Origin: JBHHUI01 sp965248775
GTDB taxonomy: Bacteria > Chloroflexota > Anaerolineae > Anaerolineales > JBHHUI01
Assembly (NCBI GenBank): GCA_965248775.1
Contig: OZ252150.1
Span: 2,294,001 to 2,358,000 of the forward strand
DNA length: 64,000 nt
Direction of reading: 5' to 3'
Shown: in pieces, positions 1 through 7,622 of the stretch
How the letters are laid out: each line of letters opens with the position of its first letter
Numbering within the stretch: position 1 is the stretch's first letter
Notes under the pieces: generated by a model
What the model was told of the DNA's origin: nothing
Seen by the model: the letters and a program-made list of their open reading frames with translations, nothing else
Databases searched by the model: none
Position numbers and translations under genes: made by a program

Positions 1-238
1 TCTGAAAATCTGCATCGAGTGCAAGCATACTGAATACTCAAATCCAGATCACAACGTATCGTGCTGGCGATGCCTGGCTACCGGCCACACTTACCGCATG
101 GTGGCACAAGGCTCGCAAGGTGGATTTGACTACGTGCGTAAGTGCTGGAAGCAGCATCCGTGGAAAGAAGTACGCGAGCGCATGATGGCCCGCATCGACG
201 ACGCAGAGCAGAAGCTGGCATCGTACCAGGCAGGTTGA
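1..238 (+). CDS. Cys-rich zinc-ribbon-like protein, 5' end missing
   Basis: The reading frame is open from base 2 to the TGA at 236-238, giving 78 visible residues of a protein that starts before the window. Two Cys pairs, CIEC and CWRC, are spaced as in a zinc ribbon, and the C-terminal half is basic and helical. I do not recognise the family. The stop codon lies inside the -35 hexamer of the next promoter, so this gene ends the preceding transcription block of the element. A small DNA- or protein-binding accessory factor is plausible but is only an inference. Confidence 0.6.
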   Translation, partial: LKICIECKHTEYSNPDHNVSCWRCLATGHTYRMVAQGSQGGFDYVRKCWKQHPWKEVRERMMARIDDAEQKLASYQAG

Positions 239-287
239 CAATCACTGCACCGCTGGCTTTTATCTTACATACACAAACAGAAACGGA
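235..287 (+). promoter_or_regulatory. Element promoter/leader module, copy A
   Basis: TTGACA at 235-240 is followed by GCACC, then GCTTTTATCTTACA, then an A-rich stretch ending in the Shine-Dalgarno AAACGGAG just before the ATG at 294. The same order of blocks recurs at 1004, 6391 and 7623. Confidence 0.7.
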
Positions 288-293
288 GCACAC

Positions 294-701
294 ATGAGCA
301 TCTATAAAGTGATTCAGGTAGAGAAATTCAAGAGCCGCTCTGCCCTGGAAAAAGCACTCTGGGAAGTAACGAGATACCCTGGCCGCGACGTAATCATTGC
401 GCCGCAAGGCGATCGGATAGACACGACGCGGAACGGCGACGTAATCATGCGCGTAAAATTCGGCAACTTCACCGACGCCCGCCTGCGCTGGAACGTGGAC
501 TTCCTGCAACAAGACGACGGCTCATTTTTGCCAGCGATGGACGATTTTGCGGAGAGTGGCTTCACGCAACGGGTACTGCCGCGCCTGCGCCAGCAATACC
601 TATATTACGAGACGATTGAAACCGCGCAGATGCAAGGCTACCAGGTGACCGAACAGACCGCGCCCGACGGCACAATCACACTCAGTCTGGAGATGGCATG
701 A
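294..701 (+). CDS. DUF1257 (Ycf35-like) protein
   Basis: This is a 135-residue soluble protein. The C-terminal third (QQYLYYETIETAQMQGYQV, then a DGTI turn) resembles DUF1257/Ycf35, a family of unknown biochemical role. The start is set by the strong GGAG at 285-288. The stop overlaps the ATG of the next gene, which resembles DUF2997, the usual partner of DUF1257. The pairing supports both weak family calls. No catalytic residues can be named. The gene is the first of a block driven by promoter copy A. Confidence 0.55.
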   Translation: MSIYKVIQVEKFKSRSALEKALWEVTRYPGRDVIIAPQGDRIDTTRNGDVIMRVKFGNFTDARLRWNVDFLQQDDGSFLPAMDDFAESGFTQRVLPRLRQQYLYYETIETAQMQGYQVTEQTAPDGTITLSLEMA

Positions 702-931
702 TGGCTACACCGCACAAGATCGCAATCGTAATCAAGCCCGACGGCGAAATGCACACAGAAGTTCAAGGCGTCGCTGGCCCTGCATGTGGCCCGCTCGGCG
801 AGTGGCTCGATACGCTCGGCAAGGTGGTACGCGACGAGCATACCGACGACTACGACCGGAGCGTATTCACCGGCCAGGCATTGGCAACGGAATCAAAACT
901 GCCACCAATCATCATCGGTGGCGACAAGTAA
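698..931 (+). CDS. DUF2997-like small protein
   Basis: The product has 77 residues. The N-terminal strand pattern KIAIVIKPDGEMHTEVQGV, a Cys shortly after it, and the helix GEWLDTLGKV fit DUF2997, a short family usually encoded beside DUF1257. The function of the pair is unknown. The ATGATGG start overlaps the stop of the upstream gene by four bases, so translation is probably coupled. A clear hairpin terminator follows at 968-994, making 294-931 a two-gene transcription unit. Confidence 0.55.
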   Translation: MMATPHKIAIVIKPDGEMHTEVQGVAGPACGPLGEWLDTLGKVVRDEHTDDYDRSVFTGQALATESKLPPIIIGGDK

Positions 932-967
932 TATCTCCTACGGACGCTTGAAGGGGCACCCGCGTAA

Positions 968-994
968 AGGCCAGGCACAACGCCTGGCCTTTTT
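968..994 (+). terminator. Rho-independent terminator after the DUF1257/DUF2997 pair
   Basis: A perfect 9-bp stem (AGGCCAGGC / GCCTGGCCT) with a 5-base loop is followed by TTTT. It separates the first gene pair from promoter copy B, which starts ten bases downstream. Confidence 0.85.
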
Positions 995-1003
995 GATTCG
1001 ACG

Positions 1004-1062
1004 TTTACAAATGGGCACCGGCTGGCTTTTATAACTTAGACGACAAACCGAAAAGGAGAAAC
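1004..1062 (+). promoter_or_regulatory. Element promoter/leader module, copy B
   Basis: TTTACA at 1004-1009, GGCACCGGCTGGCTTTTATA, GACGACAAACCGAAAAGGAG. It matches copies A, C and D block for block and ends in a Shine-Dalgarno before the ATG at 1069. Confidence 0.7.
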
Positions 1063-1068
1063 GCAAAT

Positions 1069-1497
1069 ATGTGGATACACCTAAACGACTCATTCATCAG
1101 CGTCGTGCAACACAATATCGACCCGCACAAACTTCACGTACGCGCCCGCAAGCAGGGCGATCTCGAAACGCTGTTCGAGAAGCACCTGATCACCCTGAAC
1201 GACGCGCCGGAAATCACGCACACACCCGACCGCGACTATCTATACCGCGCAGACGTCGCCCGCGGCGACTTCGCAACCATGATGGCATCGATGGCCCTAT
1301 CGATCGATTACCCGAACTTCAAAGCGAGTATTCCGCAAGACGATCACGCCAGGCACAACGCATATATGGACGCATGGGCAATGATGCGCCGATGGCAACG
1401 CCAAGAGTCGGGCGAGCCGGTGGAGCCGTGGTATCTGGACGACGACGACGTCCCGAACTTCGACGCCCAGTCGCACCTTACAGGCTGGAGCGAATGA
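1069..1497 (+). CDS. Phage-type hypothetical protein
   Basis: The product has 142 residues. The opening MWIHLNDSFISVV and the later segment IDYPNFKA resemble a short conserved phage/actinophage protein of unknown function; this is recalled from pattern and has not been searched. It is acidic at the C-terminus (a run of four Asp) with no membrane segment or Cys pair. The start follows AAAAGGAG by about ten bases. It is the first gene of the long block after promoter B and overlaps the next gene by ATGA. Confidence 0.6.
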   Translation: MWIHLNDSFISVVQHNIDPHKLHVRARKQGDLETLFEKHLITLNDAPEITHTPDRDYLYRADVARGDFATMMASMALSIDYPNFKASIPQDDHARHNAYMDAWAMMRRWQRQESGEPVEPWYLDDDDVPNFDAQSHLTGWSE

Positions 1498-1811
1498 CCG
1501 ACCCGCTGGCCCGCGCCAGGGCGCTCGCACTGAAACGCATCTACCTGATATCACGCAGCGGTCGCCGTGGTGCCAACCAGGTGCCAGCCAACGATGACGC
1601 CGTGCAGGCTGAACTCGAACACACCTTTGAGCTATCGGCTTACGACGCCGCCAGCGTTGTGCGTGGAGCTGTGGCACACACTCACGAATATGGCGAACGC
1701 TACGACCTAGACGACGAAGGGGGATTACATGAGCCAGCGACACCGACGCCGCGCACCGCAGTACGCAAAGCAGACCGACCAGAACGAAAACTCGCTCGTC
1801 GACTTCTTTGA
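1494..1811 (+). CDS. Small hypothetical protein upstream of the nuclease
   Basis: The ATG lies inside the stop of the upstream gene (ATGA coupling). The ORF gives 105 residues, but the last 27 codons overlap the nuclease gene at 1729 in another frame and are Arg-rich and low-complexity. The conserved part is probably the first 80 residues, which are helical and contain no recognisable motif. I do not recognise the family. Confidence 0.5.
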   Translation: MTDPLARARALALKRIYLISRSGRRGANQVPANDDAVQAELEHTFELSAYDAASVVRGAVAHTHEYGERYDLDDEGGLHEPATPTPRTAVRKADRPERKLARRLL

Positions 1812-2206
1812 ACGCGTCGGCCAGGTGGAACGTCTATCGGCGGCGGTCGGTGGTGGCGTGCCGGACTTACTGCTCGGTATCCAGGGATTGAACTTACTCG
1901 TAGAAGTCAAACGCGATGGCACCGGCCTGAGTAAACCACCCCGCAGCAAGCTGCAGGGCATTGTCAGCGGAAGATTGAACATGGGGGCACAGCCCCCAAA
2001 CCCCCGCTGGCCATTCATCCCCCCAGCAAGCTGGGGGGTATCCTGGCAAACCTAATGAAAAGCAAGTCGCCTGGCACCGCAAATGGCACCGGCAAGGCCA
2101 AGTCGCCGTGGTGCGCACAATCGAAGAAGCACAGATGGTGCATGAGTACGCCCTGGCCCTGGCCGCAGCAGTGCAAAAAATCAAGCACCCCGATTTATTC
2201 AGATAG
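1729..2206 (+). pseudogene. VRR-NUC nuclease gene interrupted by a 110-bp element
   Basis: The first part encodes a nuclease core with GGGVPDLLLG and LLVEVKRDGTGLS, the PD-(D/E)xK pattern of VRR-NUC proteins, which act on branched or phage DNA. The frame then runs into 1938-2047 and stops at 2053. The proper C-terminus (QVAWHRKWHRQGQ, VVRTIEEAQMVHEYAL) resumes at 2054-2206. Removing 1938-2047 and one AAACC copy restores a single frame (S-K-P-N-E-K-Q). As it stands the product has the metal-binding core but no C-terminal helix, so it is probably inactive. The start ATG follows a GGGG run at 1720. Confidence 0.8.
1938..2047. mobile_element. 110-bp paired-hairpin miniature element
   Basis: The sequence is flanked by direct repeats AAACC at 1933-1937 and 2048-2052. 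It carries a palindrome at each end (CCCGCAGCAAGCTGCAGGG and CCCCCCAGCAAGCTGGGGGG) and a GGGGGCACAGCCCCC hairpin in the middle. It encodes nothing and splits the VRR-NUC gene. The organisation is that of a MITE or REP doublet; the mobilising enzyme is not visible here. Confidence 0.75.
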
Positions 2207-2217
2207 GAGCAACCGAT

Positions 2218-2553
2218 ATGAGTCTATTTCAGGAGTCCAAAATCGCCCCCGTAGATCGCGGTTTATTCAGACGACTCAAATTCATCGCCAAGCCAATATC
2301 CTGCGACGGCCACTGGCACGTTATTGGTACTTGGAAGACGCCGGAAGGTGCCACCGTGCGAGTCTTAGCCACCGCACTCCCGGCGATCTTCTGGCGCTTC
2401 GAAATCATAAACGTTGAAGAAAGAGACGACGCCTTCGATACCGGAAGCGGATACCTAACAACTTACTGGCCCACGGTTGAACTGATTGCCTCAGGCATGT
2501 TCACCGTAGCCGATGACCAAGAGCCGATGCCCGATGATTCTTTACAAGATTGA
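2218..2553 (+). CDS. Hypothetical protein
   Basis: The product has 111 residues, predicted mainly beta, with an acidic tail. ATAGGAG lies eight bases before the ATG and sets the start. No Cys pair, membrane segment or catalytic motif is visible, and I do not recognise the family. It sits between the nuclease gene and a run of overlapping small genes and shares their strand and codon use. Confidence 0.5.
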   Translation: MSLFQESKIAPVDRGLFRRLKFIAKPISCDGHWHVIGTWKTPEGATVRVLATALPAIFWRFEIINVEERDDAFDTGSGYLTTYWPTVELIASGMFTVADDQEPMPDDSLQD

Positions 2554-2639
2554 CGCAAGCGCCGAAAACATGGCCGCAATCTAGCCTATGCAATGCTTCG
2601 CTAAATTGCGAAAAAGCAAACCATACACGCCGAAAAACT

Positions 2640-2945
2640 ATGCCAATGAAAAAGGCATCCCCCACTGCCATAAAAGCCTTGCGCATTCTGCGCGATAACG
2701 ACGTCAGATATGCGAGCGGCTTCGGTCGCCTGCTTTGGGGCAAGGATCATCCCGGCTGGAGTCGACACACGAAATGCGGGCATGGAACCACACACGGCGG
2801 TGGAATGAATCTCGCGTCTGGCGGCTATCTAGGCAAACTGCATCGCGCCGGTTGGATTACATACGGCGGCCAGGGCAGGCGCTATTACCTGACCGATGCA
2901 GGGCTACAAATCCTGAGAGAACACAAGGAGGAAACCAATGAATGA
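2640..2945 (+). CDS. Small protein with a winged-helix-like C-terminus
   Basis: About 101 residues from ATG 2640 (an alternative ATG is at 2646). A TTG at 2550 would add 30 residues of non-conserved look, so I prefer the internal start. The segment GGYLGKLHRAGWITYGG followed by RRYYLTDAGLQILREH reads like the recognition and wing part of a winged-helix DNA-binding domain. Before it is a Gly/His-rich loop (HGTTHGGGMN). It may regulate the element. The 3' end overlaps the next gene by eight bases after GGAGG. Confidence 0.5.
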   Translation: MPMKKASPTAIKALRILRDNDVRYASGFGRLLWGKDHPGWSRHTKCGHGTTHGGGMNLASGGYLGKLHRAGWITYGGQGRRYYLTDAGLQILREHKEETNE

Positions 2946-3363
2946 CAACCCGAAGCCGAAGGTAATTTATCTAGCCCATGTGAGCATGGGCGGGCCTAAT
3001 CTGGCGAAGGTAGAAATTCTTAGCCATGCGGCCAAGTCGATGAAGTGTGGCCCAACCACTCATCTGCTTGGCCTGGTGTACGCACCGAATCGGATCAAGT
3101 ACGAAGGCGGCGACCGCTACTTCACGAACGCAAACGACGCCCTGGTGTACTTGAAGGATGAACTTCGACGACGCCTGGAGCGACTGCGCACAGAAGCAAA
3201 GCGCACCGCTAACTATCTGTTAGACATACAAGACGTCATGCTCCTAGACGACGTGGTTGAAAGTTTGACGCAGAAATTCCGCGAAGAATTGGCGACCAAG
3301 ATGGGCACGACCCTGGATGAACGCGAAGCTGAAAAGATAGAGAAAGGGAAGCCGGCCAAATGA
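2938..3363 (+). CDS. Hypothetical protein with coiled-coil-like C-terminus
   Basis: The product has 141 residues. The N-terminal half is mixed (KVIYLAHVSMGGPN, LLGLVYAPNRIKYEGGD); from about residue 70 there is a long charged helix rich in Arg, Lys and Glu. The start is set by AAGGAGG a few bases upstream. There is no recognised family. The gene is embedded in the overlapping run 2640-5627, each member coupled to the next by ATGA or a similar overlap. Confidence 0.5.
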   Translation: MNDNPKPKVIYLAHVSMGGPNLAKVEILSHAAKSMKCGPTTHLLGLVYAPNRIKYEGGDRYFTNANDALVYLKDELRRRLERLRTEAKRTANYLLDIQDVMLLDDVVESLTQKFREELATKMGTTLDEREAEKIEKGKPAK

Positions 3364-3593
3364 GCGACGCCCCTACCCCGACCATAGATGCTCCCGCCGC
3401 GTGGAATGCCCTGCTAGATCTAAGCGACATTATGCCGGTCGCAATGGTGACACAAAGAATGGTTGACGCCGCATTCGGCGAGCACTCGACTCAAAAATTT
3501 AGATTATGGGCAGTGGAACACGGCCTGCGCATCTTTTACGTACCCGCGACTCTGCGTTATCTGCTAGTGCCGCAGCGATACAAGGAGTGGTAA
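3360..3593 (+). CDS. Small DNA-binding-like protein
   Basis: The product has 77 residues. The middle section MVTQRMVDAAFGEHSTQKFRLWAVEHG, shown here only as a helix-turn-helix-like span around residues 28-54, is followed by a short strand ending in LLVPQRYKEW. The arrangement recalls MerR- or excisionase-type HTH proteins and could be the directionality factor for one of the recombinases. That is an inference from size and position only. The ATG overlaps the previous stop (ATGA). Confidence 0.45.
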   Translation: MSDAPTPTIDAPAAWNALLDLSDIMPVAMVTQRMVDAAFGEHSTQKFRLWAVEHGLRIFYVPATLRYLLVPQRYKEW

Positions 3594-3835
3594 TGACCCA
3601 ACTCAACCGCGAACTAAAAGACGGCGACTGGTGGGGATACTCGAAAGATACCGACCCCGCAGACGCGGTGGCAGACATAGCGGCCTATCTGGAGATACCA
3701 GTCACGCACCTGGAACACATCCAGAACGAAGGAGCCATCCTGGTGCGCATCAAGCCGAAGCACCGGAACCAAACGACCATCAATATTACGATCGCGCCGG
3801 AGCCGAACGCAGGCACTCAACTCGGACTGCTCTGA
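3593..3835 (+). CDS. Hypothetical protein
   Basis: The product has 80 residues and starts inside a TAATG overlap with the previous gene. It is acidic at the N-terminus (KDGDWWGYSKDTDPADAV), followed by a helix and two short strands. No motif is recognised. It stays in the coupled run with TGATG at its 3' end. Confidence 0.45.
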   Translation: MTQLNRELKDGDWWGYSKDTDPADAVADIAAYLEIPVTHLEHIQNEGAILVRIKPKHRNQTTINITIAPEPNAGTQLGLL

Positions 3836-4074
3836 TGATCGTGCCCGACCAGATGCCGCCGCTCGCGTTTCTCTCTCCCGCCCCCGACGTAATCGTCGTT
3901 TACGAACGCTGGCTCGGCACCTGCGAGGCCTGCGGCGTCAAGGCAGTATTCAATCACACCATATGCGACACGGAAGCCGAAATTTCACAAACGATTATTG
4001 ATTGCCTGAACTGCGGCAAGGTATCAGGACGACTTATCGGACCAGATGGCAAACCAAAAGGACTGCCCCTATGA
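3835..4074 (+). CDS. Small double-CxxC protein, paralogue 1
   Basis: The product has 79 residues. WLGTCEACGVKAV and, about 37 residues later, IIDCLNCGKVS provide two Cys pairs suited to one zinc ion. The following gene encodes a clear paralogue with both pairs at matching positions. The family is unknown to me, and a nucleic-acid-binding zinc ribbon is the simplest reading. Translation is coupled to both neighbours (TGATG upstream, ATGA downstream). Confidence 0.6.
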   Translation: MIVPDQMPPLAFLSPAPDVIVVYERWLGTCEACGVKAVFNHTICDTEAEISQTIIDCLNCGKVSGRLIGPDGKPKGLPL

Positions 4075-4400
4075 AGCCGCCCGACGATCAGCCGCTCAGT
4101 TTGCGCAGTGACTACGATCCCCCAATATTTCAAGGGCACATTCACCGCGGCACCGGAGCCGCCAGGCACAGACTCGCTCTGGTATATGACCAATGGCTCG
4201 GCACCTGTGTTGAGTGCGATGACAAGGCAGTGCTCATCTACGGCATCGCCGACCCGATCAGGGGAACATTGGAAACCGTAGTCGATTGCATGAACTGCGC
4301 ATTCGTGTCGTCTGATCTGCACGACCACGCTACCGGTAGAAGGATTGCATCAATGGAAAGCACCCCACCCCCACCCCAGGAGTCGAACGATGAATATTAG
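4071..4400 (+). CDS. Small double-CxxC protein, paralogue 2
   Basis: The product has 109 residues. WLGTCVECDDKAV and VVDCMNCAFVS align with the two Cys pairs of the preceding gene, so the pair arose by tandem duplication. It carries an extra 30-residue N-terminus and a Pro/Ser-rich tail. The role is unknown. Its 3' end overlaps the next gene by 11 bases. Confidence 0.6.
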   Translation: MKPPDDQPLSLRSDYDPPIFQGHIHRGTGAARHRLALVYDQWLGTCVECDDKAVLIYGIADPIRGTLETVVDCMNCAFVSSDLHDHATGRRIASMESTPPPPQESNDEY

Positions 4401-4692
4401 AAAAGTGATCAACCAGGCTGAAGTCGTGCCGCCCTGGTACGGGCTGGCATACCGCGATCTCATACGAGCGCAAGCCATCGCGTACCCGATCGGCCTGCAC
4501 CTGGTCGTCAGGTGGAGCCGCGACTTGTGGTATCGATTCATTTTGCCCAAGCCGCTCTGGATGGAGCGACGAATGCTGGAAGTGCGAAAGACCGCCTACC
4601 AGGAAGGCTTCGCCGACGGTCGGATTGCAATGGCGGGTACCGTTTCGCAAGCTTTTGCCGACGGCCTGGAAGCAGGAAGGCCAACGGAATGA
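4390..4692 (+). CDS. Hypothetical protein immediately upstream of the integrase
   Basis: The product has 100 residues from ATG 4390. It is basic and aromatic in the first half (VVRWSRDLWYRFILPKPLW) with an Ala/Gly-rich C-terminus. There is no confident membrane helix and no recognised family. ATGA coupling to the tyrosine recombinase suggests co-expression with integration functions. A recombination directionality factor is possible, but there is no motif to prove it. Confidence 0.5.
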   Translation: MNIRKVINQAEVVPPWYGLAYRDLIRAQAIAYPIGLHLVVRWSRDLWYRFILPKPLWMERRMLEVRKTAYQEGFADGRIAMAGTVSQAFADGLEAGRPTE

Positions 4693-5627
4693 AAATATCA
4701 GACGCCGTCGTCCAGGCCGCCGACGACCTATCATTACGCCTGGCAGAAACGACCGCACGCACCTACCGCGTCGGCCTTCGCCACTTCGTCGCACACCTGC
4801 GGAAGAATGGCGTACGAATCGGCGACGACATAACCAAGCTCACCATCGATCACTTTATTTCATTCCCTGGTCACCTGGCACGAGAAAAGCTGGCACGCGG
4901 AACGATGGCCGTCTACAACGCCGCCGCCCGCGCCCTGCTCGACTCCCTGGTGATCGCAAACCTGCTCGAGACTGACTACGCGGCGACGGCCAGGCTGGAA
5001 AAGTCAAACGCCCTGATCGCCAGGAAGCGCGAACGCAAGATACCCAAAGCACCCAAAGCCGCCACGGTGACTCGCGTACTGAGTGCCGCCGCCAACCGCC
5101 GTCCCAACGTGAAGTCGCCGGTGCGCGAACGCGACAATGCCTTTCTGCTACTTCTGGCTTCATCAGGATGCCGCATCGCCGAAGCTGCAGGCCTGAAGGT
5201 GCGCGACGTAGACCTGCGCGAGCGCCGTGCCCTGGTGCTCGGTAAAGGCTCGGCTGAACGCTATATCCGCTTCAACACAGAAGCCGCCGACGCACTGCGA
5301 GCCTACTGGAGTGCCCGCACCTGGTACGGCAAAGACGATCCCTGCTTTGCCAGGCACGACAAAGCCGCGGGCAAGCAACGCCTGCACCTGACCACCGTCG
5401 GCCTGCGCAATGCCTTTGACGATATCGTGGAGCAGGCCGGACTCGAAAAGGGCACCATCACGCCCCACTCTCTCAGGCACAACGTCGGCAAGACCGTGCT
5501 GGCTGAAACCGGAAACCTGAAGCTGGCCCAACAGATACTCGGCCACAAATCAACGGCCACGACCGAAATCTACGCGGTGCTCGCCGACGATGAAGTCGAC
5601 GCGGCATACAGACAGGTATTTGACTAA
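4689..5627 (+). CDS. Tyrosine recombinase (phage integrase family)
   Basis: The 312-residue enzyme has an N-terminal SAM-like core-binding domain (about residues 10-95) and a C-terminal catalytic domain. The catalytic set is visible: Arg162 in SSGCRIAEAAGL, Lys186 in the beta-hairpin LGKGSAERY, His260 and Arg263 in HSLRH, His286 in ILGHKS and the nucleophile Tyr295 in TEIYAVL. It is short and lacks an arm-binding domain, so it looks more like XerC/D or a transposon integrase than a lambda-type one. It may resolve dimers or integrate the element. A second, unrelated recombinase lies at the right end. The start is ATGA-coupled to the upstream gene. Confidence 0.9.
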   Translation: MKISDAVVQAADDLSLRLAETTARTYRVGLRHFVAHLRKNGVRIGDDITKLTIDHFISFPGHLAREKLARGTMAVYNAAARALLDSLVIANLLETDYAATARLEKSNALIARKRERKIPKAPKAATVTRVLSAAANRRPNVKSPVRERDNAFLLLLASSGCRIAEAAGLKVRDVDLRERRALVLGKGSAERYIRFNTEAADALRAYWSARTWYGKDDPCFARHDKAAGKQRLHLTTVGLRNAFDDIVEQAGLEKGTITPHSLRHNVGKTVLAETGNLKLAQQILGHKSTATTEIYAVLADDEVDAAYRQVFD

Positions 5628-5947
5628 TGACAGACATTACATTTGACGTTCATTTCTCTGATGGACGCGTTGCTGAGTGCTGGCAAGGCGCAAAGCAGGA
5701 ATACCAAGACTGCACGATAAGCGCCGGTTTGGTAACTGGCATCGAACCCGACTCACTCTATTTTCGATTCGAGCGCGACGACGACGATGGCCCTACTACA
5801 TTTTTCCTGCGCCCCGACGAAATGCTGGCCCTGATCCATGTGTGCTCCGGCGCTATGTGGTCAGACAATATACTCGCGTTTGAAGTTGCGCTTGAATCCG
5901 AACGCACCGCAGACCAAAACACAAAGGAGTCAGAGAATGTCGATTGA
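5627..5947 (+). CDS. Hypothetical acidic protein
   Basis: The product has 106 residues. It starts inside the TAATG overlap with the recombinase stop. The strand-rich core (ITFDVHFSDGRV, LYFRFERDDDDG) is followed by an amphipathic helix. There is no membrane segment or Cys pair and no family is recognised. Translation of the next gene begins within its last codons. Confidence 0.45.
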   Translation: MTDITFDVHFSDGRVAECWQGAKQEYQDCTISAGLVTGIEPDSLYFRFERDDDDGPTTFFLRPDEMLALIHVCSGAMWSDNILAFEVALESERTADQNTKESENVD

Positions 5948-6401
5948 AGAAGCAGGAAAAGAATACGACAAGTTATTCCCTAAAGCACAAAAAGCAGCAA
6001 CCCATCTATTGGCCGCGGGCGAAGAACTATTCGGCGAACCGGAGCCGGACGGCGGCGCTATGCCAGGGGGCGAAATAGATACTGATTTGGAAAAGAAATC
6101 AGCAATAGGAGATCCAAAAATGCCACCCATATCCGACCACGACTTCACCGACGATCCTAACGCCCCGCCCTGGCCTGGCGACGAACTGGCAAACGCACCG
6201 CAGGAGGCCTGCTACTGGATACCGATATCCACCTGGCAACTAATCCGTGATTGCCTGGAGCTTGCGCTTGAGCCACAAATTATTTATTCGCCCAAGCATG
6301 TCGAAAATACGGAACGTGCGTACGCATGGGTGTACGAAAGAATAATCTCGGTGCAGACGATAATGCTCGGCATTGATCACAAGATGCCCGTTGACAAATA
6401 G
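5937..6401 (+). CDS. Hypothetical protein
   Basis: The product has 154 residues from ATG 5937, chosen for AAAGGAG nine bases upstream. An Asp/Pro-rich linker (about residues 50-85) separates an N-terminal helix from a C-terminal helical domain (YWIPISTWQLIRDCLELAL). It is unrecognised. It is the last gene of the long promoter-B block, and its stop overlaps the region just before promoter copy C. Confidence 0.45.
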   Translation: MSIEEAGKEYDKLFPKAQKAATHLLAAGEELFGEPEPDGGAMPGGEIDTDLEKKSAIGDPKMPPISDHDFTDDPNAPPWPGDELANAPQEACYWIPISTWQLIRDCLELALEPQIIYSPKHVENTERAYAWVYERIISVQTIMLGIDHKMPVDK

Positions 6402-6443
6402 GCACCTGCCCGCTTTTATCTTGTACGACTAACTGAAAAGGGA
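6391..6443 (+). promoter_or_regulatory. Element promoter/leader module, copy C
   Basis: TTGACA at 6391-6396, GGCACCTGCCCGCTTTTATC, GTACGACTAACTGAAAAGGG. A full copy of the module, but the coding sequence that should follow begins with ATA rather than ATG. Confidence 0.7.
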
Positions 6444-6452
6444 GCAATCACG

Positions 6453-6614
6453 ATAGCCTACGATCTAACAGGAAATTCAGCGCAGGAAAGACTCAACGGT
6501 GCATTCGCCTTTATGACTATTCAAACAGTCCTGGCCCGCCAGAATTTCTCGTGCTGTTTGTTGTGGGTGCGCATCTGCCCCTCCCTTGACGGGTTGGTCA
6601 CGGGTCGTTGTTAG
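6453..6614 (+). pseudogene. Decayed short gene behind promoter C
   Basis: After GGGAG an open frame begins with ATA, not ATG, and gives AYDLTGNSAQERLNGAFAF and a total of 53 codons before TAG 6612-6614. The first 30 codons look like real coding sequence of this element. The rest (Cys, Trp and Leu-rich) does not. The simplest reading is a gene whose start codon and 3' part were lost when the minus-strand gene 6611-7450 was inserted. Non-ATG initiation is possible. Confidence 0.4.
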
Positions 6615-7450
6615 GACGCTTGTAAATCTGCAGTGTTGACGAGCAGATTATATGTGAACCATCCATCGCCAGTCTTGAAGATTTGTGGCTTGGCGGTCAC
6701 TGCGTCACGTTGAATAGCTATCCCGTCACTGAACGGTGCGAATGACACGATCTTGTTAAATCTGATTCGAAAAGACTTTACGCTTCCAGTGAAGTAAACA
6801 TGCTTGGTCGTAACACCGAAAATGCCCGTATCGATCTGAGTGGTCTGCGTCGTTACAACCGGATTGCCTCGAAACCCGCCCGTTCGGTAATATAGGCCTT
6901 TGGCAACACGTACACTTACTCCACTGTAGCTGCCCGAATATGATGTGCGCGTCCGCGGTTCGTAATAAGGCACGGCTTGAAAGACCCAGATAAGCTTCTC
7001 TGACTTAAGTAGATTGAATGGCAGCACGCCTTCGACATTTATCCTTTCCGGTACCTTGCCGTCAAGGACTTCTCTCAGAACCCCGGCTTTGACGAAATCA
7101 GTATAAGCATCGTAAGCGTCAAGATCATCTTGGCTCAACCCAAAATGCTTTATATAAATTTCCAGATCGCTTTCTTCAACTTCTGTGAGTGCGTCGTCAT
7201 CAAGTGCGGTCGCCACGGCGTTCTCGAACGCGATGATGAGTTGTGAATTGATGGACGAATTGTCGAGGAAAGATTCGGATGCTATTTCAGAGATAAGTTG
7301 CTCCGCATCAGTCGGCGTAATGAGTCCCATTGCAGCAGATGAAGCATGTTCCAATACCCTCGAGATGCCGCTGTCGTAATTCTGCTGGCATTCCTTGTGC
7401 CGGTTGCGAAGCATTCCTGCTTCCTCACCACAGTATTTGCATTTGCTCAT
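6611..7450 (-). CDS. Zinc-ribbon protein with PH-like C-terminal domain, cargo gene
   Basis: The product has 279 residues from ATG 7450, supported by AAGGA nine bases upstream. The N-terminal CKYCGEEAGMLRNRHKEC is a compact four-ligand zinc ribbon. The middle (about 30-125) is all-helical and acidic. The C-terminal half (about 150-275) is strand-rich with a SYSGSYSGVSVRVAKGLYYR turn and an IRFNKIVSF strand, like bacterial PH-type domains that bind a membrane or peptide. It opposes every neighbouring gene and interrupts the promoter-C gene, so I read it as cargo. Its lower GC supports this. Its function is unknown. Confidence 0.65.
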   Translation of the reverse strand: MSKCKYCGEEAGMLRNRHKECQQNYDSGISRVLEHASSAAMGLITPTDAEQLISEIASESFLDNSSINSQLIIAFENAVATALDDDALTEVEESDLEIYIKHFGLSQDDLDAYDAYTDFVKAGVLREVLDGKVPERINVEGVLPFNLLKSEKLIWVFQAVPYYEPRTRTSYSGSYSGVSVRVAKGLYYRTGGFRGNPVVTTQTTQIDTGIFGVTTKHVYFTGSVKSFRIRFNKIVSFAPFSDGIAIQRDAVTAKPQIFKTGDGWFTYNLLVNTADLQAS

Positions 7451-7622
7451 AAGACGTCCTTGAGATAGGTGAAAAGTGCACAACACTTCGCCGTACAGCA
7501 ACCTTCTATGAGAATTTACACCTGTTTTCGAAAAACGGAAAGTTTACATCTAGGCTTGCAATTATGGTACGTGCAACGTCCGCGACGCTGGCAGAACGAC
7601 TCGAATTCAAAGAAGACGCACG
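7451..7622. other. Non-coding stretch with possible 3' remnant of the promoter-C gene
   Basis: No gene is supported. A short frame ending at the TGA 7624-7626 (ATLAERLEFKEDAR) might be the lost C-terminus of the gene started at 6453, displaced by the cargo insertion, but it is too short to prove. Confidence 0.3.
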
